Shown here: piece after piece, positions 10,158-21,659 of the stretch
Position numbering within the stretch: position 1 is the first letter of the stretch
Layout of the letters: every line of letters begins with the position of its first letter
DNA from: Phaseolus vulgaris
Taxonomy: Eukaryota > Streptophyta > Magnoliopsida > Fabales > Fabaceae
Length of the DNA stretch: 64,000 nt
NCBI RefSeq assembly: GCF_000499845.2
Contig: NC_023753.2
Coordinates: 17,112,193-17,176,192, forward strand
Reading direction: 5' to 3'
Position numbers and translations under genes: made by a program
The notes under the pieces: model-generated
The model's input: the letters and a program-made list of their open reading frames with translations, nothing else
Told to the model about the DNA's origin: nothing
The model's database searches: none

Positions 10158-11029
10158 AAGATGAACTGAAAAGTCAGGGGTGTTCGTGACCTTAAACGGC
10201 GGGAAAGGAAGGAAAACGTCTTTCCCCCTTTAAGTGAAACATCAATATTGACTTAGTAAGACCAGAGAAAACTTCCACGCTTGTAGGCGGTGGGAAGACA
10301 GATAAAATCCTTCTCGTCTTGAACGTGTTCAGGTATGACGTGAAGGGTGAAAGAAGTTCAAAAAATAGCTAAGGTAGGTTCAAAGAGAACACCTCACTAT
10401 CCGGCTTATTGTTCTGAAACTCAGGGAGGTAGAGAAGGATCCGAAAGGTGCCTCTACCCCCCAGATGAGGGAACGGTAGCCAAGTTATGAAGGTAAAGAA
10501 AGCTTACATCGCCAGAACCCTACGGCGATTAGAAGAATTCTAGGCGATGACAGGAGTAAAGGCTAACCTTGCCAGGCAGATTAGGTAAACTGTATTGTGA
10601 AACCAGTTTAAGTTAAAACCTGCTGCCTAGTAAGTAACTAATTGCCTTAAGTTTGCAAGTTATGTTAAATGTCACCGTTTGAAAGTTAGTAGTTGCTCAG
10701 ATTTTACTTTGAGTTAACAGTTTGATAAATTGTTATGAGATTAACAGTTTGCTCGAGTTCAAAGCAGTGAACAGATAAGCTTGAAGAATCGCTAAGTCAA
10801 TTTGTTTAAGTGAGTTCTACCAGTTAAGTTGATCAACCATACAACGGGTAAGAAAGCAGATGAAGGTTAAAGAATGCGAAGTAAACAGAAAGACGAGGTG
10901 CAAAAAGCAGAAGGAGTTACATAAAGCAATGTCAGTTCAAATACATAAGAAGAAAAATTACATGTAAAGTTTTTACGAAACAGAAATAAGCACCAAGTTT
11001 TCAAAGAGCAAAGTGATGGAGGGAGACAA
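10158..11029. other. Tat-1a non-coding region between repeats and antisense gene
   Basis: About 870 bp with scattered degenerate echoes of the upstream repeat and AT-rich sequence. No coding or structural feature was recognised. It separates the convergent gag-pol and antisense genes. Confidence 0.5.
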
Positions 11030-13643
11030 TTAATCTTCAGAAGGCACGATCTTCCCATCCACCACTTCGTTGCAGATCGACACCATGGAGACATCGAGCT
11101 CGAGATATTGGCACGAGACTTGCTCCAAAGCGGCGTCGAACCCGGTAGAAAGGACTTGGGCGGAGCTTTGCTCGAGCTCTTGAGTTTGCTTCTTCAGCTC
11201 GTCAGTTTGCCTCATCAGCCCTTCAGTTTCTTCGCGAGCCCGAGCAAGCTCTTCAGCAGCTTTCTTGTTTTCCTCCCGGGCCTGGGCCAGCTCCGCAGCA
11301 ATCCTCATGTTTTCCTCTTGAGCTTTGCCGAGCTCAGCCTTGGTGTCGTCCCTCTCCTTCTCAACTTTCCCGAGTAGCACCTCCCGATCTGCCGACCTCT
11401 TTTCAAGGTTCTCCACCTTGGCCGCATCTGCTTTCATTGATGCCTCCAAGTTGGCCACCTTGAGCCTGTAGGGTACCAGCTTACTCTCCAGCTCAATTTT
11501 CTCTTGAGCTAGGAGGTGCAGTTTTTGGCGCAGATCGGAGGCCTCCTTCCGCGCGCCCCTCAGCTCAGCGCTCATGGCGTCCTCCAGCCTTGAATGATCG
11601 ATTTCTGCCACCATCAGGTTGTAAGACAGTTTTTCCGCCTCAATCCTTATCAGGCGGTTCTCCTCCTGGAGCGCTGAGTTCTCATCTCGAAACCTCTTGT
11701 TGGACTCCTCCACAACTTTTGTTACAATTAAGGGGAGATCCTCCGCCATCATTTTCAGCTTGGCCGTGAAGGGCCTCAAGGCCTCGTCGACAGAAGAGGG
11801 GCGGCTTGAGGTTGTTGCCGGTGGAGGCGCTGGAGGAGCTTGGTGCTGACTTTCACCACCACCCTCTTGAGTTTGTAGGGCGAGGAGGGCTTCTTGGCGT
11901 GGTGGTGAAGTCGGAGATTTTGTTATCAGGATTGGCAAGTTATGGCCACCCTCATCTCCTTCTGGTGCAGCCCTAGCGATAGAGGTGGTTGAAGGAGGAC
12001 CCTCTCCAGCAGATACAAATGGCGTGGAGGCGCTTGGAGGATTCTCAATGAAATTAGGCTCGCTGCCTTCAACCACAGGGGACGCGACCGCCAAGGGTGT
12101 TGCTTGGACTGGCGGTGTTGGAGCTGGAGGAGAGGGCGGTGTTGGTCTTGGGAGAGCGGGTGGTGAAGAGGGTGCCACCCTTGTTCTTTTGGTGACGAGG
12201 TCGTCCTTAGTCGCCTCGTCATCCTCATCCTCTTGTACCACTTGAGGAGTTTTCCTCTTTGGCTTCCTCAAGACAAGCTTTTTTCTTTGGGGGGCGGGTA
12301 GTGTCTCCGAAGGAGTTGGACCTTGGGGAGGAGTTCTGCCCTGAGCAGCGGCGATCTCCACCACCGAGTTGGGCACGGTTTGGGAACCCGTCGCCAACTA
12401 AGTGAGTTCGGGCGATCGCCCTCAATTCAGCCAGTTTGTCTTTTCCCAACACGAGGTCTGCACAGGGTAGAAAACAGATGAGTAGGCCCCAAAGTAGAAA
12501 CAGGTTATACAAGCATATGCACGCAGGAATAACGCAAACAAGTGGCACATGAATTAAAAATCAAGACCAGTACGCAACAAACAGGACGCCCAATGATAGA
12601 TGGTATAAATGCGAAGTCAGTCCCAACACAAAACGAAAACCTTGGTGTCGAGGTAAAGGCTAACCTATGTGAGCTTCAAGTTGGCCCTCGAGGAACTCGA
12701 AGGAGATTATTGAGGCGGTGGGGAAGGTGATGTTGGCGGCTGCTACACTCTTCCAAAAAAGGCAGAGATCTTTGTCTAGCTCGCCCATGGTGTAGGGACT
12801 TCTGGGCCTCCTAAAGCTTTCTTTGACGTCTTTGTTCCCCTTGTGTACCCAGTACAAGGGGAAGCCGTCGAGCAGGGAGGGATCTTAATCGTTTGCGCAC
12901 ACCTTCACGAATTTTCCCTTCCAATCTTTGTAAGATTGCTGGAAGATCGAGAGGATTGACCTCCCAGCAATCCCATTCAGGCTAATCCAGAGGCGGTCTC
13001 CGGGATTCTTAGCTTCGAACAGGAAGAGGAAAACGTCAACTGAAGCTAGTAGTCCCAAGTGTGCGCACATAATTTGGAACGCCCTTACGAACGCCCAGCT
13101 GTTGGGATGAAGCTAGGCGGGGGCGATATCGAGCTCGGTTAACAGCTCTCTCTCGAAGCGAGTAAAGGGAAGTCTGAGCTTCACTTTCTTGAAGAACGTC
13201 ACGTAGATAAAACAGAACAGCTCGCCGTTGTTTGCTTTCTCGTCCGCGCAAATCGGTTCACCCGGGAAGCAGGGCAGCACGGCCATTTTGCTGTCGTGCT
13301 CCTTATGAAAGGTGAGCTCGGATTGGTCCCCTTTTCTTAGTCGGTGCACGCCCAACTCCGTGTTTATTGAAGAAGTCTCTTTTAACAAAGTTGAGGTGGC
13401 CCAAGGGTAGAGTTCCTTGTAGTCCTTTGGAGGTAGGGAGGCGCCTCCGGCGACTGGCGGAGTTGCCTGAGCGGGGTTGGCGTGAGAAGTTACAGGCCTC
13501 TCAGCCTGGGTAGAAGGAGCGCCAGATGCTCGTGGTAGGTTACGCGCTGGTGGAGGATTTGCCCCAGGAGCAACCCTACGCGCTTGGGGTGGAGGGTTTC
13601 GCGACGAAGAAGGAGGGTTCGCGGTGGATTTTGTATGAGCCAT
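11030..13643 (-). pseudogene. Tat-1a antisense gene (two coding exons, degraded)
   Basis: A minus-strand gene lying opposite to pol, before the 3' LTR. Coding exon 1 is 13643-12665 (starts MAHTKST), followed by an intron 12664-12458 (GT...AG, phase 1), then exon 2 12457-11030. The first half resembles the Tat-1b counterpart ([45 protein letters not shown]). The second half is Pro/Ala-rich and then a long coiled coil with many E/K/L heptads, ending VVDGKIVPSED. A 5'-UTR intron (13890-13652) is also visible. Defects are TAG at 13113-13115, TAA at 12885-12887 and a 1-nt frameshift near 12395. Extra antisense ORFs are known in Tat elements; their function is not established. Confidence 0.75.
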
Positions 13644-13651
13644 CGCAGGAA

Positions 13652-13890
13652 CTGCAAAGGAAAATGAAAGGGATGAAACAAAGCTAACATAACGACTCGA
13701 TTGAGGACGAAGAAGACAGAGCGAACGAACAAGAGTTCGCTGGGATGAACGTGACGAAGAGCGAAGCCCTAAGCTACGAGAGAAGGAGAAAAGGGAAAAA
13801 ACAGCCCACAACGTATGCACCAGACAGATAATGGATGATGCGAATCGGTTAAAATGCAGCAGATATCAACAGAAGAAGTAAAAGGGGTAC
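13652..13890 (-). other. Predicted 5'-UTR intron of Tat-1a antisense gene
   Basis: On the minus strand, donor AAAAG|GTACCCC follows GATCATC, and acceptor CCTTTGCAG lies 8 bases before the ATG at 13643. Tat-1b has the matching donor context (GATCATTCAAAG|GTATGG) and an acceptor at the same distance, so the intron is supported by comparison of two diverged copies. Confidence 0.6.
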
Positions 13891-14227
13891 CTTTTGATGA
13901 TCGGATGAGCGTTGAAGAGAGTTGGAGATTGAGAGAGTTGAGAAGCTTCGTGGTTTCGCAGAGAAAAACTTAGAGTGTTTGAGAATGCAGAAAGATGATG
14001 GAACAGTGGAAGTGCAAGGGGTTTTAGGGGTTTTTCGAACATTTTCGGAAGCGCAAACGACAGCTGAAGATGACCGTTGATGAAGCCACGTGTCAAGCGA
14101 TTGGAAAAAGGGGTTTGGTGAAGCGTCAGAAAAGTAGAGGGTACGGACGTTTGGAATTCTGTTCCAGTGCTGCGTAGATCGACGGTGATGTGACCTCTTA
14201 GTCTTTTCGCTGGACAAGTCTTCGCTT

Positions 14228-14242
14228 AAGACTGGGGGCTTG
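14228..14242 (+). promoter_or_regulatory. Tat-1a polypurine tract
   Basis: AAGACTGGGGGCTTG lies directly before the 3' LTR. Tat-1b has GACTGGGGGGCTTG in the same place (60481-60494). This is the expected plus-strand priming site for reverse transcription. Confidence 0.75.
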
Positions 14243-15189
14243 TGTACCGACCAGGTAGTCGGGAGTGATGACGTGGCAGCAAGCGATAATATAGGCGTGT
14301 TGAACGGAACACCTGGCTGACAGAAGGGAAGGAAATCAGGAAGCTCGTGTAGTCGCCAATCGTTAAGTTGGCGTGCTCCGATCTTTAGCATATCTAAAAC
14401 CGGCGGTCACCAGGCTTGTGTTGTAGTCGCCGTATGCGAGCTTAGGCGACCAAGTGATCAGAAGTCGCCGAGAGGGGGACATCGCCGAAAGATCAAGAGA
14501 GCTTGTTCAAGGCTTTCAAGGGGCACGAGTACGAAGGATGGAGTTATCAGATGATCATTCCCTAGCCAGAGGTTGAGGCCAGGGAACAGCTTACCAGAAC
14601 ATACACGATGAAGCAAGTGAAGCAGATCATGATGGCGGTCGGCGAGACCACAGAGAAGGTGTGCATGGTGGCACCCCGTACTCGCCACACAGAAGAGATC
14701 GCGCTCCAAGGCATACACTGAGTTACTCTTGCATGGGTAACTTAGTCGAACAGCCTGAAGAGTAAGAAGTGACGCTCAAGCAGAGGACGTTCCAAATGGT
14801 GACACGTGTACAGCTGGATGCGAGCCACGTGTCCAGAGGTGTAACCGTCAGGAGAGAGAAAGTGCACAGGTATATAAGGGATTCTAACGAACTTCTGAGG
14901 TACGCGCGTTCAGAACACTTCTTTACGCTTTGAGAATACTTGAGTACGTTGAGAGAGTTTTTGCACGGTTCCTTGAGTTCCTAGCTTTTCTCTCTTAGAG
15001 TTTTGGTGGTTCCGTCACTGACTTGAGCGTCGGAGCGCGATCGGCCGCAGCGGCGCCACTCTGTCTTTTGCAGGTTCTTGAGGTGAATCGAGGTGTGAAG
15101 GACGGAAGCTAGCGTGATGCAAAGCCGATCCAGAGGAAGATACCTTTGACGAGGCAACGCTTTTGCGTTCTGGTCAACCGGCAGGATCA
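14243..15189 (+). repeat. 3' LTR of Tat-1a
   Basis: 947 bp, starting TGTACCGACC and ending GGCAGGATCA, with a TATA box at 14872-14878. It differs from the 5' LTR by roughly 17 substitutions and a few short indels (by eye), and is followed by the AGTTC target copy. Confidence 0.93.
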
Positions 15190-16628
15190 AGTTCCATAGA
15201 GGGGAAGAAACATCTCTAGAACTTTCCCAAAACCTAACCAAGCATATCTCTCACACTCAAGCTAGAGAAATTCCATGTTTAGAATACATTGGCAATGATC
15301 AATTAGCATCTGAATGTTTCAATGAAAGATCTATGATCTTAAGGGACAAAGATGAGAATAGTAGCCAAGAAAAAGAAGCTAGTGAGAGTGACGAAAATGT
15401 AAAAATAAAGCATGAGAAAACCCTTGAGAAACAAAAGGCGTGGGAGAAGAGTGTTCCTTCCCACAAGGTCATTCAACAAGGAAAGCACATTGAACATACC
15501 TTTGAAAATATGTGTCTTGTTGAACAACCTCAAAGCCTTACCTTTTGTAAAGGAACACTTGCAAGTATAGAAAAAAAAGAAGAAGAATCCTTAAAAGAAG
15601 CTTGCATAGATTATTTTACATATATACCAAGATATCCCCAAGTGAAGGTCAAGTTATCTATAGGTAACTACCAAACCAATTTTTTATGTGAGGTAGTACC
15701 TAAAGAAACTTGTCATGTCTTATTGAGACGACCCTTGCAAAGCATTAAAATTTTCATGAACAATGGTTGTATCAACGAGACTACCTTCACACATAAAAGA
15801 AAAACTCTTCATAAAGGAGAACTCATGGGACAAAATAGAGTTGATAAAACTCTAGAGCTTTTAAAGGGAAAACTTTTGTCGCCCATGAGAAAAGAAGTTC
15901 AAAGACATTACCTTAGATACATTTCTTGTTTTACAAATACGCCTAAGGTAGTGTCTCATGAACTCTATACTCCTTTACCTTTTGTAAATGATCTTTGGGA
16001 AGACATAAACCTCGATTTTATCTTAGAGCTTCCTAGGACAACAAAAGGTTTTTCCATGGATATGGATAAACTCTTCTCTAGAGAAGTGATAAGTCTCCAT
16101 GGTTTATCTTCAAGCGTAGTGTTGGATAGAGCTCCAAAAATTGAAAACCATCATTCAAGGATACTTTTAGAAAAACTTGAAATTAAGTTGTACTCTTCAA
16201 ATTTTTATCCTCAAAAGAATGGTCAAAATACAATTGAAAATCTAGCTCTTTCTACTATGCCTAGAGTAATCATGAAAGACAAACACAACTCTAGAGATGA
16301 GCATGCACACCATAAAGTAGTTCACAAAACTACTTATATTTCTACTTTTGAGGTTGTATGTGGGCTAAATCATCTTTCTTCTATTGAGTTGTTACCATCT
16401 CCTATAGGATTTGTGACTAAGGAGAAAGTAACCACAATTGAAAATTTTAAAATGCATAAGATGATTAGAAAACACATACAACAATCAAAAAAGAAATATT
16501 GTAAAAAGTTGCCAAACACAAAAGAAAAACAAAAATGGCAACTTAGTGAAATTAATTTTCAAACTCACACCTCTGCTTTATTTGATGATTTCCGTAGGTA
16601 CACGTTTGACCTGGGAGGGCACTCCTAG
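15190..16628 (+). pseudogene. Element G: Gag tail-protease-integrase frame lacking RT and RNase H
   Basis: The frame is open from the Tat-1a junction (15195) to the stop at 16626-16628; the first ATG in this part is at 15333. Its start aligns with a gypsy zinc-knuckle region (IPCLEYIGNDQLASECFNER), here with the CCHC residues mostly lost. A protease-end segment follows (FLCEVVPKETCHVLLRRPLQ, like the usual GHILLGRPWQ). The frame then passes directly to integrase-like sequence: VQRHYLRYISC, HELYTPLPFVNDLWEDINLDF, LFSREVISLHGL, SNFYPQKNGQN and FEVVCGLNHLSSIELLP. No YVDD block or RNase H is present. Catalytic Asp/Glu residues of integrase look altered (VLDRAPK where SDRD is usual). It is therefore an internally deleted derivative, but with an uninterrupted frame. 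Confidence 0.8.
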
Positions 16629-16789
16629 TTCTCAAAGCAAGAGGCTGCTATCCGAGATCAAGCCTGAAGATCTGAGGATAGATCTTCTCAAGAAGGAGGA
16701 GATGATGGACACCATCCAGCCACACTCATCCCCCTAGTTGAAGAAAAAGCATTGGATTTGAGGACAAATCCTTTTCAAGAGGGAGGGGA

Positions 16790-17515
16790 TGATGGAAGAG
16801 AGCCAAGCACAATCTTCCATGAAAGGTAAGAGCCAAGTCAAGAGCGTCTAGACCCCAAGCCAAGAGCGTCTAGACCCAAGCCAAGCGTCTAAGACCAAGC
16901 TAGGAGCATCTAAGATCAAGCTAGGAGCGTCTAAGACCAAGCCAAGAGTGTCTAGAACAAGAAGACTTGGATCAAGCTATGAATGGGAAAAGGCCTAATA
17001 GCACATATTCCGTGAAGGCCCATCAAGTGTAGTTTAGCTTTAAATGAGGTGTAAATAGCATAACCATGTGGACAATTGTTTAATTTTCTGCACATTAGAA
17101 TTAAGGAAGCATTAACCTTGATTAGCTAAAGGTTTCTAGAAGCCTTTACTAATAAAGGACCATGTGCACCCATGTGCCATGTGCACCCATGTGCCATGCA
17201 CCCATGTGCTTCACATTTACATTACATTTAGCTAGCATTTCATTTGCACTTAGCTTAAGAATTAAGGCCTCCTTAGCCTATAAAAGGAGATGCCTATCAC
17301 TTGTATTTGCAAGATTAATGAGAGTAAAGTTATGCTGCCAACATTGTGCCATGCTTTGCTTCTACCAAGTTTCTAGGCTCTAATCTTCATCTTCCTCACT
17401 TACCATAGGGCTGGCCGAACCTCCCTACTTCCATACATATCATGCACCTTCAAGATCACCATAGCTCCTAGGAGGATCTTGCACATTTACATCCATGGCT
17501 TCCGCACCATTTTTC
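16790..17515 (+). repeat. 3' LTR of element G (right end approximate)
   Basis: A purine-rich tract (AAGAGGGAGGGGA, 16777-16789) ends at TGATGGAAGAGAGCC, which I take as the LTR start. The region has tandem GAGCGTCTAGACC-type repeats (about 16830-16965), a TATA box (CCTATAAAAGGAG near 17280) and a typical R/U5 run after it. The 5' LTR would lie left of the window, so the right boundary cannot be set by comparison and is placed near 17515 by composition. Confidence 0.6.
16830..16965 (+). repeat. Short tandem repeats in element G LTR
   Basis: About six imperfect copies of a 20-27 bp unit near AAGCCAAGAGCGTCTAGACC lie in the U3 part of the LTR. Such U3 repeats often act as transcriptional control sequences, but that is an inference here. 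Confidence 0.7.
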
Positions 17516-18030
17516 ACATGATTCTAAGAAGAGCTTCATGAATTTGTCATCATGATGTGCAAGAGAGTTCAAGTGTGTAGAGAGATGAAAACAGTGCCTA
17601 GTGTTGTGATGCAAATATGTTTGAACAGATTTATGCACGAAATTATAGCAATTAAATTTTAACAAAAAGGACAATTTAAAAAATAAAACTATTTAAAAAC
17701 ATTTATAAGCTGAAGTATTTTCAACCTATTAATTCGATTAATCAATCAGTTAAAAATACTTATTATAATCATAGGACTCCAGTAGAAATAATTTTAATAG
17801 ATTAAAAATCTTAATTATTTGATTATAATTTTTTTAACTTGGATCATAATGCATTGTAGAAAGATACAACAAAAACGACCTAGACACACATACACACTTC
17901 TTTTCAATCTTCATGAAAGGATTTGGAATCATCAAATCAAGCTCATCAAATCTTCAAAGAAAAGAGTTACCACATTGAATCATTTTAAAAAAAGTTGGGA
18001 CCAAATTGAACTTTAAAAAAAATTGGGGAT
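17516..18030. other. AT-rich stretch, no feature recognised
   Basis: About 500 bp between the element G LTR and the Tat-2A relic. Short open frames here have no domain. I see no RNA gene or transposon end. Confidence 0.4.
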
Positions 18031-20886
18031 TCATCTTCCTTTAGAAGAAGGCAACTTCATCTTCGTATGGGTCGTTGAGGCCACCGCACCCAATTTGTTC
18101 AGGCAAGGTCGTCTTAAAAGCAAATTGTAAGTGGAGGACGCGTTAACAACAATGTACCCGATGGTGATCGTCCTGGCTGCGATATCGTTAGAGAAGGTCG
18201 TTCTTAGCTCAACGTACCCTCGTACTTCTACTTGATCTCCCGTGAAGAAAACCAAACACCCATCGTATCGCCTCAATTGGTTGGGCGACAACTGCAAGCT
18301 AGTGAATGTTCCCCAGAACATCACATCAGTCGAGCTCCCTTGATTAATCAAGACTCTGTGCACCTTCCTTCCTACTGTGATGACAGATATCACCACCGGA
18401 TCATTCTCATGAGGAACCACGTCTTTCAGGTCGGAGCTCACGAAGCAGAGAGTGGGCTATGGGGGATAATAAGGTCTCCTCGCCTCTAGAAACATCACTG
18501 CTCGTGCATATCACTTACATTTGGAAGCAGAGTTTTCTCCTCCTGAAAATCCTCCCAAGATGGTGTTTAACTCTCCAAGGACCGGTATCTCATGTGCTTG
18601 GCCTGAGAGTGACCTCTCCTTTTGGTTCTCCCTTGTCAGCCTCAAGATACTCCTTCAGGAACCCTTCCTTCACCAAGCTAGCCAGCTAGTGGGTCAAAGC
18701 TATGCATCGCTCAACATTATGCCCAAATGCCTTGTGGAACTCACACCAGGCATCTTTCCATGACCCCAGATCCCGATTTGTCTTATGGGAAAACTTCATC
18801 TTGTCTGTTACCTCTGGCATACTCAACAATTCTTTGTAAGATACTCAAAACCTGGGTCGAGTCCTTAACCCCTCCCCGCCTGATGAGAATCAAATAAAGG
18901 AGGCTTTTATTAATGGATGAAGAGGACATTCACCTTCACATTTGAAGTTCTTCCTTCTAGTCTTCTCAAAATTAAAAGAAGACATAAAATAAAAGATGAG
19001 GCCCAAGCCCAAAGCCCAAGCCCAAGCCCAAGAAGGCCAAAGCCCAAAGAGCCCAAGTCCATCCCATGAGGGGCAAGGCCAAGCTTTGAAATACTCTTGT
19101 ATAGTTTTAGGAGGTGTGGTTATTAAATAAAGGAGTGTGAAAATGTAAAATAAAGTCACATTGTCCATGTGACTTAGGAGATTGGTGTAGGTGTAGTTTT
19201 TAGGAGGTGTCATAGTAGAAAAAGGTCACACCTCCCATGTGACTTGTTTTTTGTGGGAATTTCAAATGAGTTTATTTGAAATTTCCCACGTATTTTTCAG
19301 CACCTCTAGGCTATAAATAAAGGTGCTTAGCTTGTACAATTCAGAATTGAAATTAGAGTAAAGAAACTATACTCAATTTTTGAGTGAGCATTGGAGAGCT
19401 TTTAAGCCTTCTTCTCTAGTCTTATCTTGAAGGATCCATGGTGTCCTCAAGTGGCGGCAGCACACTCATCTAGGAGCAACCATCCTTCTAGTGGCGTGAT
19501 CACTACTCACCTACTCTTCCATCTCCATAAGCTTTTCTCTTCTCCTTCCTTCCTACTCTTTCAATTGTTCATGTTTAGCTTGTGTTCTTAAGTTTTGGTT
19601 TGGTTATCTTTCATTTTCCAGCAGCTGTTCTTATTCTTTTCTGTTTTGGTTCGGTGCATTTTAATTTCCAGCACTTCTAATTCAGTTTGCTTATCTTTTG
19701 TTCCATTTTGTTCGGTTGAATTTGACTATAATTGGAACTTCCATATGAGTTTGGAATTGATGTTAGTTTTTGGAGAGTTCTTGACTTAGAACAATGATCC
19801 AATTCTAAGAAAAAGTGCCTAACTATTGTCCAACTCAAGTTAATTCCTAAGAAGGTCAAGAACCTTTCTCTATGTGGCTATTGGAATCACATCACCGCCC
19901 TTTGTCTTGGGTTCGTCTCTCTTGGATACGTATGGCACGTACCTCGAGTCCATTCTCTTCTCGGCTGAGGTTTCGTTTACTCTCAAGAGCTGAGCTCAGG
20001 CACTTTCCTTAGACCTAGGTTACCTTAAATGCGAGTTGCCATTCTTTCTGTGTATGACCTCTTCTGCATCAATGTGGACAACAGCTCGTTCTCGTATCTC
20101 GAAAAATGTATCTGTCGGATTTCTTATCAGCGAATCGTTGAATGGTCGGTCCCGCTGCGATTCCTTGTTTGAAAGCGGTGACCATCACATCTTCATCATG
20201 CATTTACAGTAAGCACCCATAATATATTAAGATAATCCTTCAATGGCTCTTCCTCCCTCTGCCTTACGTTGAAAATGTCATACAACTTAGGAGGCTTGAC
20301 CTGGTTAACAGAGAATTGTTCTCTAACTAATCTGGAGAATTGATCGAAAAAGGTGACCATCGGGAAGCTCACTGAACCATTGTAGGGTCGTACTTGTAAA
20401 AGTATTCATGAACATCTTACAGCGAATGGCGTCCGCTCCTCCAGAGACAATCATCTGGGCATTGAATGTCGTGAGATGATTTTTAGGGTCCTCTACCCAT
20501 GTGAAAGAGGAAATCTTGGGTGTGATGTAATGAGGTGGCACAAGCTCATCCATGATCGCCTCCGAAATTGGTTTGAGACTATCTCTCAAAGGCAAGTTCA
20601 TACCTCGTTCCCTGGTGGAACGTCGGCCACGTTGGTGTAGATTTCTACATAAGTCTTCATTGGACTTGTGCAATTCCTCGTTGGCTACTTAGGAGGCATT
20701 GATCTCTGCCATCAGCCGACCCTGCAGAAGTACTTGCTCAGCTTTGGCTTCCTCTCAGATTCGTTCTTGTTCTTGTTTATACTGCTCGTTGGCCTCTTAG
20801 AGAGCCCTCATGATTTCCATGAGTTGTTGTAAGGTGGGGGCATTGCTTCCTTCACATCCCTACGGGCCTTGCCTAGTGTTTCTCAT
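18031..20886 (-). pseudogene. Tat-2A gag-protease relic
   Basis: Read on the minus strand from the start at 20886 (MRNTRQG), pieces of a Tat-lineage Gag are visible: coiled-coil N-terminus, then TPKISSFTWVEDPKNHLTTFNAQM with KMFMNTF. A degenerate zinc-knuckle region follows near 18740, and then protease with VLINQGSSTDVMFW and [16 protein letters not shown] (18441-18031). Stops and shifts occur throughout, and the catalytic DQG is changed to NQG. The relic is interrupted by a solo LTR (18881-19894). It ends at about 18031 just after the protease, so RT onward is missing. It is the same family as the relics at 34484-36341 and 36802-41254. Confidence 0.82.
18881..19894 (+). repeat. Solo LTR-A (+ orientation)
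   Basis: This 1014-bp LTR (TGATGAGAATC...AATCACATCA) is flanked by perfect 5-bp duplications CCGCC (18876-18880 and 19895-19899). It has the same core as 1091-2084 and 56801-57784 but in opposite orientation: TATA at about 19310 (CTATAAATAAAGG), then GAGCATTGGAGAGC and GTGGCGTGATCA. There is no primer site or internal region, so it is a solo LTR left by LTR-LTR recombination within the Tat-2A gag. Confidence 0.93.
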
Positions 20887-20926
20887 CACTTCGGAAAGCT
20901 CAAACACGAATGTGGATGGGATAAGG

Positions 20927-20947
20927 TTTTATCGGGTCAGCGCCAAA
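20927..20947 (-). promoter_or_regulatory. Tat-2A primer-binding site
   Basis: On the minus strand, TTTGGCGCTGACCCGATAAA follows the LTR end (...GCGAGAACA). It matches the TTTGGCGCCCACCGTGGGG site of Tat-1b in its first half and the TTTGAGCCCACCGTGGG site of Tat-2B in position. Confidence 0.7.
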
Positions 20948-21659
20948 TGTTCTCGCTGGTTGACCTTGAGTTGACTTAATGGGCAAGCTCCGCTTCTAGT
21001 CTGTCTCCTCTTGGTGCACTGGAACAACGCTCCACTGAGATAGAGGGGGCTCTACCTATTGATCACACTCCGACGATCAAGTCAGTGAGAGCATACAAAA
21101 TAATAGTCAGTCCTAGTACTCATAAACAACATACCTTTACCAGGAGGTCTCAAGCCCCTTTTATAGTTATTCCTCTAATAGCTTTCACTCACGAGAATAT
21201 AATCTCTACTGAAAGTATAAAATAATAACAAAAAATCACCTGCTCACGTGCACCTTTCATGTTTGGGTGCTAACAACAGGAAAATATTTTGTCAACGGGC
21301 ACCTTTATTCACGGTGCTAACAACAGAAGAGAATCTCGTGCACATTTATTCTTGGGTGTTCTCACTTATTTAACAACTTTATATATTCAACTAACAACTT
21401 TATGCATATATTTATTTAACTAACAACTTCGTGTATATTCACATATATTCTATTATGATAGCTTAATGTATATCGACATATATATTTAACTAACAACTTT
21501 ATATTAATATATGACCAAACTTGTTATTTTCTCTATTTTAATTATTTTCCACTAGACTTACCAACGAAACTGGACCGAACACATGACTTGCCTTTTGGCC
21601 CAAAGCCGAGCCGACCATACCCAAATGCTTGGACCGAGGTCCCGAGCACTCCTACTCCT
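20948..21659 (-). repeat. 5' LTR of Tat-2A
   Basis: On the minus strand the LTR ends GGTCAACCAGCGAGAACA at 20948. It carries a TATA box (ACTATAAAAGGGGC, near 21160) and the TGACTTGATCGTCGGAGTG motif. The outer end is eroded; I set it near 21659 because the related LTR at 33523-34233 is 711 bp long. No target duplication is visible. Confidence 0.7.

Larger units (their letters stand above)
2501..15189 (+). mobile_element. Tat-1a: complete Ty3/gypsy Tat-lineage LTR retrotransposon
   Basis: This 12.7-kb element has, in order: LTR (2501-3452), primer site, leader, gag-pol (3954-7970) with a broken integrase continuation (to 9391), a repeat-rich non-coding region, an antisense spliced gene (11030-13643), a polypurine tract and a second LTR (14243-15189). 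Flanks are AGTTT (2496-2500) and AGTTC (15190-15194), a near-perfect 5-bp target duplication. Placement in the Tat lineage rests on a second, archaeal-type RNase H after the first, which is established as diagnostic of that lineage, and on the extra antisense ORF. By eye the LTRs differ by about 17 substitutions plus a few short indels in about 950 bp, so it is clearly older than Tat-1b. Confidence 0.92.

Noticed and set aside
9786..10169. 127-codon + strand open frame over the 37-bp array
   Set aside because: It is a by-product of the repeat: 37 is not a multiple of 3, so the unit is read in three frames, all without stops. There is no domain, and the start lies in the repeat.
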